A DNA stretch of 64,000 nt, from the NCBI GenBank assembly GCA_029204225.1, contig CM055099.1:42896597-42960596 (forward strand), written 5' to 3'. Shown here piece after piece: positions 12,431 to 25,343 of this stretch (the first letter of the stretch is position 1; every line of letters begins with the position of its first letter). The notes under the pieces are model-generated. The model saw only the letters and a list, made by a program, of their open reading frames with translations, ran no database searches and had not been told where the DNA came from. The stretch is from Diphasiastrum complanatum (Eukaryota > Streptophyta > Lycopodiopsida > Lycopodiales > Lycopodiaceae). The position numbers and the translations under genes are program-made.

Positions 12431-13280
12431 ATTGGTAGCTCTCTAGCACACATCACATTTTTTCAAGTATTCATCTGTATCCTTATGAATTGTTGGCCAC
12501 TAGCTTCCTGATTGCAGGATCTTGCGAACTGTAATGTCGGAGGCAAAATGACTACTACCCATGCCTTCATGCAAAATTGAATTTGGGTGGTCTCGTGTGG
12601 AAGAATACACCTCCGAAGAATACCGTCTGGTCCTCTGCGATATAATTGGTTGGCAATCAGCTGATAAGGTCTAGCTTTTAGAATCAGTGTGTGTTCTGCC
12701 TTGGGCAAGGATTTATCCGGTTGGCCCTACATTAAATATTCAACTATATTTGAGGCCCATTCAGGTATAGTGTCAATGTAAAACAAGACAGCATCAAGTA
12801 GCTCATCATCAGGTAGGGCCTTTCCCTTGATTCGTGACACATGGTCTGCCATATAATGCCTTGCGACCCACTATCCGAAAATCAAACTCCAACAACACAA
12901 GTAACCAATGAGTGATTCTCCCTATGTTGCAAATTTTATTAACAAGATATAACAAGGGTTGATGGTTCGTATAAAAGAGAAAATGTGTGGCCATCAAATA
13001 ATGTCAAATTTTCTTAAATGTGTAAATCATAGCCAGTGCCTCTCACTCTATTGTTGAATAGATTATCTCTGAGTCACTGAGCTGTCGGCTTGCAAATCAG
13101 ATTGGAAATTTTTTTTTTGTGTTCTCTTGGCTAGGTTAAAACCACTCCTATTGCATACTTCGATGCATCTGTATGCACATGAAACTCTATAGACCAATTG
13201 GGTGGTCATAATATTGGCGCTAAGACCAATGCATCTTTAAGCTTCTGAAAAACTTGTAGGGCTTCTTCCGTCCAATGTGG
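12431..13280 (-). pseudogene. Gypsy RT-RNase H and integrase-zinc fragment (Gypsy-3)
   Basis: Minus-strand fragments are in pol order. Around 13130-13270 is the end of RT (LAPIL and IEFHVHTDA in different frames). At 12809-12997 is RNase H (FYTNHQPLLYLVNK and EFDFRIVGRK). At 12463-12708 is the segment before the integrase zinc finger (PYQLIANQLYRRGPDGILRR). The same segments occur in the Gypsy element at 44-50 kb, for example YQLIAGQLYRRG. Several stops and frame changes. The fragment ends against a Copia gag on one side and a palindrome cluster on the other. Confidence 0.75.
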
Positions 13281-13303
13281 TTCTGTTGTGAGTTTCACAA
13301 CAA

Positions 13304-13612
13304 CAAAATGCGCGATTTTCGACACAAGATTTCGACGGATTCAAAAAAATTTCATAATTCGTCGAAATCCGACATAATAATATGTCAGAATCCGACACAA
13401 AAAAAAAAAATTCCGGAAAAAAAAATTTGCCGAATTTTTTTTTTTTACAGATGTCGGATTTCGACGTCCAATAAAAATGTCGGAATCCGACATTCCATTT
13501 CGGAGGCTGCAACTTTTTAAATGGATGACGTCACCTGTCCATGCAAAAAAAAAAAGCACAAAGCGGACGTCGGATTTCAACGGATAATACAGATGTCGAA
13601 ATCCGACGTCCG
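13304..13612. repeat. Cluster of near-palindromic GTCGGATTTCGAC units
   Basis: Six main copies of a 13-15 bp unit occur in both orientations: 13361-13375, 13384-13397, 13451-13469, 13478-13495, 13566-13583 and 13592-13612. The unit (GTCGAAATCCGAC) has GTCG and CGAC arms, so each can pair with itself and with the others. A and T homopolymers separate them. Two looser copies lie at 13316-13340. Confidence 0.75.
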
Positions 13613-13619
13613 TGACCGA

Positions 13620-15060
13620 ATGCTCAAAGTCGCATCATTTTTCTAGGGTTTTTTTATTTTTTATTCTTGCAGGAGATTGTTGGAGATCGGCTTTTGGTGC
13701 TTCTTCTCAACTCTATCAATTCCATTTGTCTCATTCTAAGTACAATTCTTTTGTTTTGTTATGTGCAACTAAGATTTCTTTCTTTGTAACTTTTTCTTGT
13801 ACACTATCTTCCTTGTATTGTATATTCTGTGTAGTTAAACACCAATATGTGTCTTAGTGATTTATGATCATGAGCGAATGAGAGAGGAAGAGAAGGATGT
13901 GTGAGAGACATGAGAGAGAGCAAGAAAATATAGATAGAAGAGTTTGATTTAATATTATGTTCTTTGTAAATTTTAGGGTTTAGATTTAATGTTATGTTCA
14001 TTGTGAAATAGTGTGAGACTGAGAGCTCTTGAGGTTTGAATGAAGATCATAACCAGCTCCACCATCAAAGATGTAGAGCTACCACTTTTTCTCACTGATT
14101 GATCCAATATGGCTATCTTGTTGCTACTCCCAATAGAGCCATATTAAAGGGTAATCCATCATTGCCTGATACATGTAAAATGAGATATCAGCTAGAGAAA
14201 GCTAGCGAAGCGTGCTCAGTATGATGGCATTTCTGTTGAAAATCAGAACTCAAAATGAACTTTGAAGAGTGCCATTGACTCACTATCTCCGTTGGAAGCT
14301 TGAGATATCTTGGCTATGGGGTGCTTAATTATCTCTGCTCTATGAGTTAGAACCCAGTTTTCCTTGCAAGATATTTGGAGAGCTGGCCTACCATCGTTGC
14401 TAGATGAGTGAGCCATCTAACCATTCAATCACATTATAGCCGTTGAGGAATTGAACGTTGACTTCCAAAATACTAAAAGATTATTGCTGATTTCCAAAAG
14501 AGAGCTGAGAGATGTGATTATTAACATCGCTACCTCTATAATACATCTGACCATCGTTGCTACTACTTTGCAAGCCTTCACTACGCCTATGAGTATTAGA
14601 TATGAAGGAAAGCCATCACTAAGCTAGTTGTCAGATCAGAGACTCGGCTAACTGAGCCTTCACGACCATGAAAAGGGAGCTTGCAGCTATTGTCTAAAGC
14701 TGATCTATCAACGACCATTGAGAACTCACTGATTTATGGTCAATGGGAGCCCTCATGGCTATTCTAGTTGAGAGCAGTTCTGTCCTAGCAAAGGACAGAA
14801 GCAAAGTGACAAACATAGTAGAATCAATTGAAGCATTCATGACTAGCACTTCTTCGCTTTCCGGCTACATGCATATGCACTCAGAAATAGGTATGGCTTT
14901 ATCTATTTTCAGTTTGCTTCATCTATGTCATTTTTCATAATCATTTATTTTTCGTATGCACTTCAAATTCTTGTCGATTGGAGTATGTTTGGTTTTTGCC
15001 ACGGTTTTCTTTTTGCCATGTGGATCAATGTAAATATTAGCTAGTAGGATTTTGAGGCAA
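13620..15060. other. Unassigned region upstream of Gypsy-1
   Basis: No gene recognised. If the TATA at 15074 and the primer site at 15539 belong to one element, part of this stretch is the 5' LTR of Gypsy-1, but no second LTR is present in the window to confirm the ends. Confidence 0.35.
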
Positions 15061-15073
15061 GGGCCTTTCCTAT

Positions 15074-15083
15074 TTTATAAAAA
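15074..15083 (+). promoter_or_regulatory. TATA box of the putative Gypsy-1 5' LTR
   Basis: TTTATAAAAA lies about 465 bp upstream of the primer-binding site, where an LTR promoter would be. Confidence 0.4.
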
Positions 15084-15538
15084 GACACCATTTGTACTCT
15101 ATTTCCATGCTTAAAGAGAAGGAGGAAACTCTACCAATTTGGAGAGCCAAGCATCCTCATTTGCTAAGCACTCATGCTAATGCTTTTGTTGTGTGTTTCT
15201 AATTGTTTCCTTTTCTATGTTCTTGTTTTAATAGTTATGGTTTTTCCATTAGCATGCATCTTGAGCTTTTGAGCTAACCTCCCCCTCAACTCTATCTCTC
15301 TCTTTCTCTCTTCTTCGTCTTTCTCTTCTATTCTACCCTTCCCCTTCACCAACAATCATGATGAAGTTAGCTTAGGGAAGTAGAATTAGTGTGAGTAGAG
15401 TTAGTGGAGGTAGAGTTAGATAAAAAGTAGGGAACTAACTAAAAATAACATCTATGCATAGTTAGGTGCATATCCAGTGAACTAACCCTTGTTGATAGGC
15501 GGGAGGGCTATTACTACATCGGATCGAAGACCCTATAG

Positions 15539-15556
15539 TGGCGCCGTTGCCAGGGA
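15539..15556 (+). other. Primer-binding site of Gypsy-1
   Basis: TGGCGCCGTTGCCAGGGA resembles the TGGCGCC-type (Asp-tRNA-like) primer sites of plant Tat/Athila Gypsy elements. The Gypsy-2 site at 51471-51488 differs at a few positions. Confidence 0.75.
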
Positions 15557-15837
15557 TAGGTTTCCACTAACTAGTATAGCTATATTTTAGCTATTTCTTG
15601 GTTTTAGAGTAGTTTTAGGTAGATTTTTGAGAGTTTAGAGTTAGTTTTCCGTGTTTCTTTGTATTTGGATAGTTCACAGCTAGTGGAGGAGGTGTGAGAG
15701 GGTAGAGGAGATCCTGAATAGTCTCTAAGGGCTTGAAACCTAGACCAACCAACCAAAAAATCCAAAAAACACACCAATCTGTATTTTGGAGGGAAAAAGA
15801 GCCTAAAATCTCATCAGATTTTAATATCTCCAAAACC

Positions 15838-16625
15838 AGTACGAGTTAACTCTTGCATGACTAGCGGCAGCTCCAGGGTATTGTCCCAGACCTGCATAGA
15901 AGCCTGCGAGAGTTAATTTCAAGAAGATTGCAAAAATCAGAGAAAAATCATAAAAAAATTCAAAAAACCCTTGAAAAAATCCAAAAAAAATGCAAATCTT
16001 CACCAAAACTCTCGCAGAGCCCTCTGAAATTCCATCTCAGTGACATTAGAAAACAAAGAAACTTGCGAGAGTTAGTTAGGTGTTTTAAGTGCCTGTGCGA
16101 GAGTTTTCAGTGAAAAAAAAATGAGAAAGTACTAGAGAACCCTCGTAGACACCAAAATTTTTAGTTCTAGTGGGTAAGAACTCTTGCAGAGAATTCTGAA
16201 GTTTTATCTCAGTGAGACCAGGACACAGAAGAGCCTACGAGAGTTATTTTGATTCTAATGAGCAGAAGATGGGGTTTAAGTGTTAAAAAATCATAAAAAG
16301 TGAAGATCCAGCAAATCCCAGTAAGAACTCTCACAGACCACCTCAATCGGTTCAGAATGTCAATTTCCGTCAATGAAGAAGCCAGCGAGAGTTAGTATAG
16401 AGATTTGGTGAGAATCAAGCCAAAATAGTGATTGTGAACCCTCGCATACAGTGAGATTTCCACTTAGTGCGAGAGTTAACTCTCGTGGAGAATTCCATAG
16501 TGAGATTCGACCCAAATTTAGCTACTATGATCCTTACGAGAATTACTTCCCAAATATCTAAGAGATATCAAGTCTTTTATCTGCAAAAATAACTAAATAA
16601 CCCTCACAGACTAGATCAGTGGAAA
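15838..16625. repeat. Leader repeats: GCGAGAGTT / AACTCTCGCAGAG motif
   Basis: At least a dozen copies occur in both orientations, for example at 15905, 16007, 16062, 16093, 16188, 16235, 16325, 16382, 16469 and 16535, at irregular 30-70 bp spacing. Longer shared context such as TCTCAGTGA follows some copies. One further copy lies beyond the coding region at about 20693. The stretch has no ORF of substance. Confidence 0.7.
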
Positions 16626-16987
16626 GATCTGCATCAAATCCAGCTACTGTCAAAATCTCAGGTCAATCAATGCAAGGAGTAAAACATTATCAAGGAAAAA
16701 CCACCGTAAAAGGCCTAAATTTTACTTCCAACCGATCAGATTGATTAGATCCTTAAGATCCAGAGACTGCATCCCACTGTACAAGCAAGATCCAACTACT
16801 TGGAATCCACCATCGGATGAATCTGAGATCTGGATGATCAGTAGCAAGAAGGATTGCAAATCAAGCACCACACCTTCCCAAATTAGTAGCTGTGCAACAA
16901 GTGGCAGAACCGGAACCAACGCCAATGGAACCAATGGGCCAACCCATACATGTCGCTCCCTGACAAGCAGTCTGGAGAGCACCGCGG

Positions 16988-17806
16988 ATGGAAATACCAA
17001 AATACGATGGATCATCAGATCCCATCCGCGTCCTCCAGATCTACGAGCAAGCTTGTGAAATCTACGACGAACGAACACCTGCGAAAAAGTTGATGTTGTT
17101 TCCCATGTCCTTATTAGCAGTAGCTCAGGATTGGTTTTTCAATCTGTCGGAGGAAAAAAAATCTACCTGGGAAGTGGTTAAAGCGGCTCTCATCATGCAT
17201 TTTAAACCAAGGAAATTCCTAGAAGACCCGTTTTTTCTATTGAGCAAGATGGAAAAACGAGAAAGGATCAGGGACTATATTGAACGGGTCAAGCATCTAC
17301 GATCCGAGTGTAGTGCAGCCCTAACTCCCGATCATGTGATGATCATGTGGTTCCTAGTCGGACTACCACGAAGCATCAGAAGAGAACTGAAACGATGGGA
17401 GTAGTACGCTAGTCTGCAAGAAGCTATGGAAGATGTGATCAGGGAAGAGGATGAGAAATTTGACAATGAATATCCATCCACCCACACTCCTACTCCCTCG
17501 ATAGCATCTTCATCATCAAACACATCCGCTCTATTCACAAAATTGTTGTTGGATCAAATGACAAAATTACACAAATAGCAAATGGAACAACTTACGGCAC
17601 AGTTTAATCAGAAATTGAAAGTCTTACAAGGAGCTGTAGTAGCAACGCCACATCAATCGGAACCAAACCAGCTACAGTATCCACGACAGAAGAATGTATG
17701 GTGTTCAGTATGCACACAAAACCATACAGCAAACGAGTGTCCAATCCTAAAGCAAAATCTGAAACTGACACATAGATTTTGCCATCTGTGCATTTTGCCC
17801 GTTTAA
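16988..17806 (+). pseudogene. Gypsy-1 Gag
   Basis: ATG at 16988 starts a Retrotrans_gag-type domain: PKYDGSSDPIRVLQIYEQAC, AAQ/AVAQDWFF, then LLSKMEKRERIRDYIERVK and IMWFLVGLPRSIRREL. A TAG at 17402 and another at 17577 break it. Its continuation at 17582-17806 ends in a zinc knuckle WCSVCTQNHTANECP with CX2CX3HX4C spacing. The paralogue at 49.4-50.3 kb has the same blocks, which confirms the frame. Gag forms the particle and the knuckle binds RNA. This copy is non-functional. Confidence 0.85.
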
Positions 17807-17879
17807 CCCCCGGATTGTTCAACAGAAGAGAAGTCCTTATCAGACTTTTTATCTATATCATTAAGAGACACCAAACGCA

Positions 17880-18300
17880 GCATCGAGGCGCACCAAATCA
17901 GCAACAACGTATGGCCTTACCTGCACCACTAGGGCCAGTCAATCAACAAGTGGCCCATGTATATCTGACAACAGCGGAACCAGAGATACAAGTACTATCT
18001 CAACCTGAGCAGCAGCAATAATATGGACCAAAGGAGCCATTTATGGGTCCTGTCATAAATGAATATTTTGTTGCCTATGCAGCTGAAACTCAGCGTCAAG
18101 ATGAAAGAAATTACGGCTGCTATAGATGCGGCGAAGGACACAAGATTGCGAAATGTCCTTACAAGGAACAATATACATCCTTCTATCGAGAATGCGATTA
18201 TGGAAACTACTTCAACAATTGTCTATTGAGATCTGGAACCAGTGCACCACTAAACTTCATCGCAATACAATAGCCAGCAGTTCCAACAGGAATGCCACCT
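17880..18300 (+). pseudogene. Gypsy-1 second zinc-knuckle region
   Basis: The frame 18043-18273 contains CYRCGEGHKIAKCP (again CX2CX3HX4C) followed by YRECDYGNYFNNC, a degenerate third knuckle whose counterpart in Gypsy-2 is CRDCGYRHCYKDC. The linker is Gln/Pro-rich. The reading frame is broken by stops at 18019 and 18271. Confidence 0.75.
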
Positions 18301-18564
18301 GAAGGGCAATAATTTCATTCTCATGTGTTAGCCGTTACGCGAGCACAGCAGAGGAAGGAAGTGGCTCCCTCACCAGCACCATTGGTCACTGATGACCAAC
18401 TATCAACTTCAGCGCCATATCCGAATGTGAGGGAAGAGAGAAAATAGTACCAAAAAATACAACACTGGGTACAGAGAACACAAGCGGAGGAAAAAGATCA
18501 AGAAAGGGACAATCGTACGGAACCTCCAGCTAACGGCAAATAAGAACCGCAAACAAGCTCACCA

Positions 18565-19500
18565 TTGCGCACTGATCAGACTGATCGTTTGCATCATCAT
18601 GAACCACCTTTTCACATGGTGGAGCCCGAGGAACCACACACTAAAAGGCTCATGATCTTATTGGCAAGCCGTGTTAGTTTACCTCTCGGGGAATTACTGC
18701 AGATTGCGCCACAAGCTAAAAGCCTTTTGGTTGAATGGGCCAAAACGGATAAGGAGTCGGTTGCGCCAGAGCCCATATATTGTACAGGGGGTTATGAAGA
18801 AACAAGTAACGTCCTCCACATCAGGACAACATGGGAAAGTGAGGAACACAACATCACCCTGCCAATCAAACACAAGAGACACGAGGATGAGGCAGCAGTA
18901 GTAGATGGAGGATCTAGAGTAAATTGATCTCCACTCCTTTGTATGAAAAGTGGGATTTACAAGGTTTGAAGCCAGTACGATTCGCCATCAAGCTAGAAGA
19001 TCAATCCAGTGTAAAACCAAAGGGTGTGGTTGTCGATATTTCTATAAAAATAACATGCATGCAATTTGTGATTACTTTTGTAATCATGGATATACCTGAA
19101 TCTCCAACTGCATATCGTGTTTTACTTGGAAGACCATGGTTGAAGACTGCGCAAGTAGTACACAACTGGGGTACGGGGAAACTCACCTTTGAGAATAGAG
19201 AACAGGCTGTAAAGGTTGATCCAACCACATGGGCGGTAAAACCTATTGCACCCAAAGCTGATGACGGATCATCCACGATAGATCACACGATTGATCGCCC
19301 AAGGCCAACCAAGGGTGGTCACTATGATTCAAAGACAAATGTCGTGAGATGGACGGATGCATTAGCAATGATTGACTACCAGACATGTCAATATGAATCA
19401 GATCCTGAACCTAGCACATCTTCACCCAAATGTTATACTATGGACACACCAATCACGTTTGGGGTGAATATGATAAACGTAGCATGGCTATCAGCAGAAC
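18565..19500 (+). pseudogene. Gypsy-1 retropepsin
   Basis: The first frame ends with VVDGGSRVN, and a stop then separates it from a second frame (18924 onward) with LYEKWDLQGLKPV, FVITFVIMDIPE, VLLGRPWL and VHNWGTGKLTFENRE. This is the aspartic-protease order: active site, flap region, then h-h-G-R-P-W-L. The active-site triplet reads D-G-G instead of D-S/T-G, as it does in Gypsy-2, so this is a family trait and not a local mutation. The ORF runs straight into integrase sequence at about 19500 because of the deletion. Confidence 0.75.
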
Positions 19501-19503
19501 CTA

Positions 19504-20190
19504 TTGAGAACCCGCTTTGGATGCCCAATGGAGATAGTCAGCGATCGCAGGAGTCATTTCATCAATGAAACCATCAAGGTCTTGTTGGAGGAATTTTTTG
19601 TGATCCATAGAACCAGTATGTCTTATTATCCTTGCGATAATGGACAAGCAGAATCATCCAATAAGATCCTATGTAGTGTGCTCACGAAAACAGTTGAAGC
19701 TAGCAGATCAGATTGGGAACATAAGTTGCATGCTGCTCTGTGGGCATTCAAGATAGCATATAAGGGAAGGACTGATCAAACACCTTTTCAATTGGTGTAT
19801 GGTCAAGATGTTGTAATGCCAATAGAGTTTTTAGCCCCTTCATCAAGGATTGCCACAACCCAACGTCTTAATGAATCCAAATGTCACAAAGCTATGCATA
19901 AACTCTGTGAAACATGCTTACTAGTTGTGCATGCACTGGCAGCTGAAAAGGAAAGACACAAAGCATGGCACAATTGCAGGTTACAAAGGAAAGATCTTTC
20001 TTCCAAAGATTTGGTCCTGATGTATAAAACCAAGACGATCAAGGGAAAATTAAAATTCACAGGTGAAGGTCCTTATCGGATCAAGTAAACTCTTAATCAT
20101 GGAGCCGTGAATATGGAGAAGCTAGATGGGACACCGTTCGACACACCCATCAACGGTAGCCGGTTGCACAAGTACTGGCCACCACAGTGA
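19504..20190 (+). pseudogene. Gypsy-1 integrase C-terminal half
   Basis: RTRFGCPMEIVSDR carries the second catalytic Asp, and NGQAESSNKIL the Glu, of the D,D(35)E core. The first Asp and the zinc finger are deleted. It continues through ALWAFKIAYKGRTDQTPFQL to LMYKTKTIKGKLKFTGEGPY, which matches the C-terminal domain in Gypsy-2, and stops at 20086. An in-frame remnant (LDGTPF, NGSRLHKYW) continues to about 20190. Confidence 0.85.
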
Positions 20191-20822
20191 ATTAGATCCA
20201 GGTTGGTGGTGACATGTAATGAAAAGCTATTCTACTAGGCCATCACAACTAGATCTAGGAAGAATTAGCCAAATCAAGCTAGATCCATCAAGATTCAGCC
20301 AGATCTGGCAAGATCAAAAAAATACAGCAGGATCCAAGAGATATCCAGTTATAGATGGGATTAAGAGAGAAATAGATCATCAGATTATGAAAATAAGTCT
20401 CTCAAAATTGTAGATCAGAGACCTCGATCTCAGTAACTATGGCAATCTAAGAGCAAATTTCATCCAGCTACCAAATATCTATTAGAACTTCTAGAGAACT
20501 ACCAACAGTCAGATCTAACATGGATGAAGCAGATTATCAGTTTGCAAAAGTTAAAAATCAGAAAATCTCAAGATCTAGTCAAAAAACACTCTAAAAGAGT
20601 ACTTTTTTCATGATTTTTGGAGATCCCCTAGAAGATAGCTCTTGAAACTTGGACAGTCACTAGATTTGATCCAGATGCATCCATAAAAATCTCTGCGAGA
20701 GTTTATGATGGGGAAATCATCATTTTTGAGTATATGCAAGGCTTCCCAGAAGCTGAATCTTCAGAACCTTTGTAGATCATCAAGATCATCCTAACAACCT
20801 TCGCAAGGTGCATAACCACAGA
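20191..20822 (+). other. 3' non-coding part of Gypsy-1
   Basis: A+T-rich, Ile/Lys-codon-like low-complexity sequence rich in AGATC words, with one leader-type motif (CTGCGAGAGTTT near 20693). It resembles the leader at 16 kb more than coding DNA. No LTR found. Confidence 0.45.
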
Positions 20823-22383
<1,561 letters not shown>

Positions 22384-22518
22384 CATACTCACTCATAACA
22401 AGGCCTTGCCTTAAAAGAGTAAAAACGTATTAGGTTCAACTTTTAGAGGCAGTACCTTGATGACCTCTATAGTCCAAACTCTGTTTTTGAATGAACTCTA
22501 TAGTCCATCCTAAGATGC

Positions 22519-22529
22519 TATATATAAAT
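22519..22529 (+). promoter_or_regulatory. TATA box upstream of the ParB-like pseudogene
   Basis: TATATATAAAT lies about 35-75 bp upstream of the candidate start codons at 22557 and 22593. Confidence 0.45.
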
Positions 22530-22592
22530 AAAGTTTCAATTTTGTAAATTTTGCAGATGGATAAATGTATTCATTTTGATTTTTTTTGCAGA

Positions 22593-24292
22593 ATGGTTTT
22601 GACAAGGTCCATGTACATGAGAGTTGAGGCTGAGTTACAATGTTTTTCAAGTGGTTTAGAAGATATTAAAATGTCTACTGATAGAGAAAACATCCTAGTT
22701 GTGGGTCTGGAAGATATCGTAATGGACGAGACACAAGAGAAAGAGGAGCTATCTACTCAGTTCCGTGTTTTGCAGGCAGACTTGCATGAGGATGTAAGCT
22801 TGGATGACCCTGAAGATGATGGGAAAAAGAAAAAAGATAAGTCTCAAGACGATGAGATTTCTGCCATTCCACAAAACTTTCATGTGGAGATGCTTTCGGC
22901 CACCATGAAGCATTTGAGGATGGTAAGAAATACTCCTCCAGCTATTTCTCTATGTAGAGTTTACATCCATGAGAGTGTTCGTCAGGTTGGACCACTAAAA
23001 AGTTCTTAAGACTACTTTCAGAATGGTCGGTTACCTTGACAAAAAGGGAGCCTTTTTGTTGTGTTTGCGAGTAGGTGGCATATCTGTGAAAATTAATGAT
23101 GAGATCAAAGCCACATGGGACTCAATATGGACGGAAGTGAATGACTCCTTTGAGAGAGAACTTGCCAACAATGAAGATTGGGCTGACCTTTCTGGAAAGA
23201 TGTTCTTGTGCTGGGACGAGAATCAATAGAACAAAGGCGTGGATTGAAAAGATTGCCGAGTCATTTAGTTTTGACAGAGAGAAGCATATTTCAGTGAAGT
23301 CCACATTTATACATGTTTCACCTTCTGATTCCATGCCATTGTTGGCAACGTTAAATAGAATCAATAAGTAAGCAATGTTATGTAGTTCACTTTTTCGGCT
23401 AGCCACGTATATTCCTTGTTTTTTATTCAATCTGTTTTAAGGCTGAATTTAATAATGTTTGATACTGCCTCGCCATGAATGCGTGTCTACTTGTAGATTG
23501 AATGAGGAAGCAGTGGTGAAGACGGAGTTGAAAGATGTGTTGTTCTCAGTGAGAAAATTGGGAGAGAGTGACGCATCATATTTTGAAAGTAAGTTCACAA
23601 CAGAAGAGTTGGCTCAAGTTCAGATTGTTAGAGATCTGGAGAAGAGAAAGGGAATTTTGCCGTGGTAACCACTTACACGCTTTATGTTGGCAAAGATTGT
23701 GTATAATGTAAGTGCTTCTCTTGTCTCTGAAATAGATTCCATCACTTTCATTGTTTGTTTGAAAATTTCAAGATGCATAATGTATTGCTTTTTATGTATC
23801 TAGAATGAGATTCAGCGGGAGGTTGATGAGCTATTGAGTAAGAAGACAGACACATCAACTCAACCAAAACATTAGGCTGATGTTGAATTGCGTATAAGAA
23901 AAAAATATGGCAATCGAATGAGTAAATTATTGGATACTATGGATCCCAAAAATGGAGATCAGTGGTTTAGAATGATAACCACAAAAGCTTTGGAAGAAAA
24001 GGGATTCTCATTGGGTTTGAAAAAATTGAATGCTTTGCATTTGGCAGATGTTTCTAATGAGACCAGGTGTCACTGGCTCAAAAATTGTCTGGGAGGAGCT
24101 GTGGCTCGAGACCAGTACAATATTCCTATTGGTGACAAGATGTTTCGCATTTGGGTTGCCAGAGAAGTATTCTACGAGGCACTCAGACTGGAGGCTTTGA
24201 GAATTCTTGAGCTATGTCAGGATGCAGGAGGTAACTCTTCGCCAATGAGGTTTTTTAATATTAGACAAGAGGTTTTGAAGATTATTGCATAA
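22593..24292 (+). pseudogene. Multi-exon ParB-like gene, decayed
   Basis: The first exon (ATG 22593, or in frame 22557) encodes an acidic linker (LDDPEDDGKKKKDK) and then PQNFHVEML and ISLCRVYIHESVRQV. The next segment has WDSIWTEVNDSFERELANNE and GKMFLCWDEN, followed after a one-base slip by RTKAWIEKI, so the ancestor probably read W-D-x-N-x-R, like the box II of ParB-type folds. Intron 23368-23496 joins INK to LNEEAVV in phase. A second intron (donor GTAAGT near 23708, acceptor near 23804) joins KIVYN to NEIQREV. TAA at 23666 and TAG at 23873 interrupt otherwise continuous frames. The last exon ends at 24292. The ParB link is by motif only. Confidence 0.5.
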
Positions 24293-25343
24293 AAATGAAG
24301 AAACCTTTCTAGTTAAAACAAATTTTGCACTATACATTTGATTTTGAGTAAAAATGTTTTTATTCTTTTAGGACTCTTTTGGTGTTGGGGGGGCGGGGGG
24401 GCGGGAGGGAATTCCATTATATTTAATAACCATGCTGACTTTATAGACTGTCCTGGAATTCTTCCTGGAACTTGCTTTATTCTAAAACTCTGCAAACGTC
24501 ATACACCGTTTGCATCTTATAAGAAGTTTCAATAAGGAAAAGGATGAACATATGTTGGTTTCACATCTGCAGCTTAAGCATTGATACGTTATGCTAATTG
24601 AAATTCAGGCTTAGGCTTGTTACAAATTGAAATTGAGATTCGGTTGTTTTGAGCAAAATGAAATTCATGTGAGAAATAGCAGGGATCCATAGAATAGTCC
24701 TATGTTACAATGAGAGATTCTAATTTATAGTGTTTTTAATGAAAGATTCTAATTTATAGTGTTTTCATCTTTTGGAGACCAAAGCAAGGTCAAAAATTCA
24801 ATTTGCTAGATTTCTTGTGATACTTGATTTTAAGTTTTGTGTTCTAGCTAGATCTTGGTAGATCTTTCTAGAATTTGTTAGTGCAAACTTAGAGCAAAAA
24901 ATGACACAAATCTTGTTTGGAATAAATTCATCTTTTGGTTTACATGTCCATCATGGTATCAATAGTATCTTTCCTATTGGAATCAAGTGAGAGATTAATT
25001 CAATCCAACAATCATTCAATAATCACATCTCTCACAACAATCATTCAATAAGGGTGGTTCTTGTTGGGGTTAATCTTACTCCTGCTCACTCATAGGAATA
25101 CACGGGAATCACATAGGCGAAAAACTCAACTATGTCACATTAGGGAAATATGGGCTCAAAATGGGCCCTTTAAGAAATTTCACTTTAGAGAGAGGTTACG
25201 TAGAGAGAGAATGAAAACCGATAACTTGCCCGACGTTTAACTAGTATGGTTAACTTTAGACAATAGTTAGTTAAGCATGAGATGTATTAACTTCTCTTCA
25301 TGCTCGTTCCAAAATTCGGGACTAGAATTTTAAGACTGAAAAT
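24293..25343. other. Intergenic region
   Basis: Contains a G-rich run at 24387-24410 (G7CG7CGGG) and a duplicated AGATTCTAATTTATAGTGTTTT at about 24716 and 24745. No gene seen. Confidence 0.5.

Larger units (their letters stand above)
15539..20190 (+). mobile_element. Gypsy-1: internally deleted plus-strand Ty3/gypsy element
   Basis: Order on the plus strand: primer site, a 1.4-kb leader full of a GCGAGAGTT motif, Gag, zinc knuckles, protease, then directly the second half of integrase. The stretch that should hold RT, RNase H and the integrase N-terminus (about 2.9 kb in the relative at 44-48 kb) is missing, with the junction at about 19490-19510. Stops are frequent. Neither LTR can be delimited. 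Downstream is interrupted by a foldback element. Confidence 0.8.

Noticed and set aside
13304-13612. CRISPR-like array
   Set aside because: Units are palindromic with no regular spacers, alternate in orientation and lie in plant retroelement DNA.
15838-16625. CRISPR-like or satellite array in the Gypsy-1 leader
   Set aside because: Spacing is irregular and the motif is short and degenerate.
16722-17078. Minus-strand ORF opposite Gypsy-1 Gag
   Set aside because: It is antisense to the recognised Gag frame, with no motif of its own.
24387-24410. G-quadruplex regulatory element
   Set aside because: The G run could fold, but its position in an intergenic or 3' flank gives no functional support.
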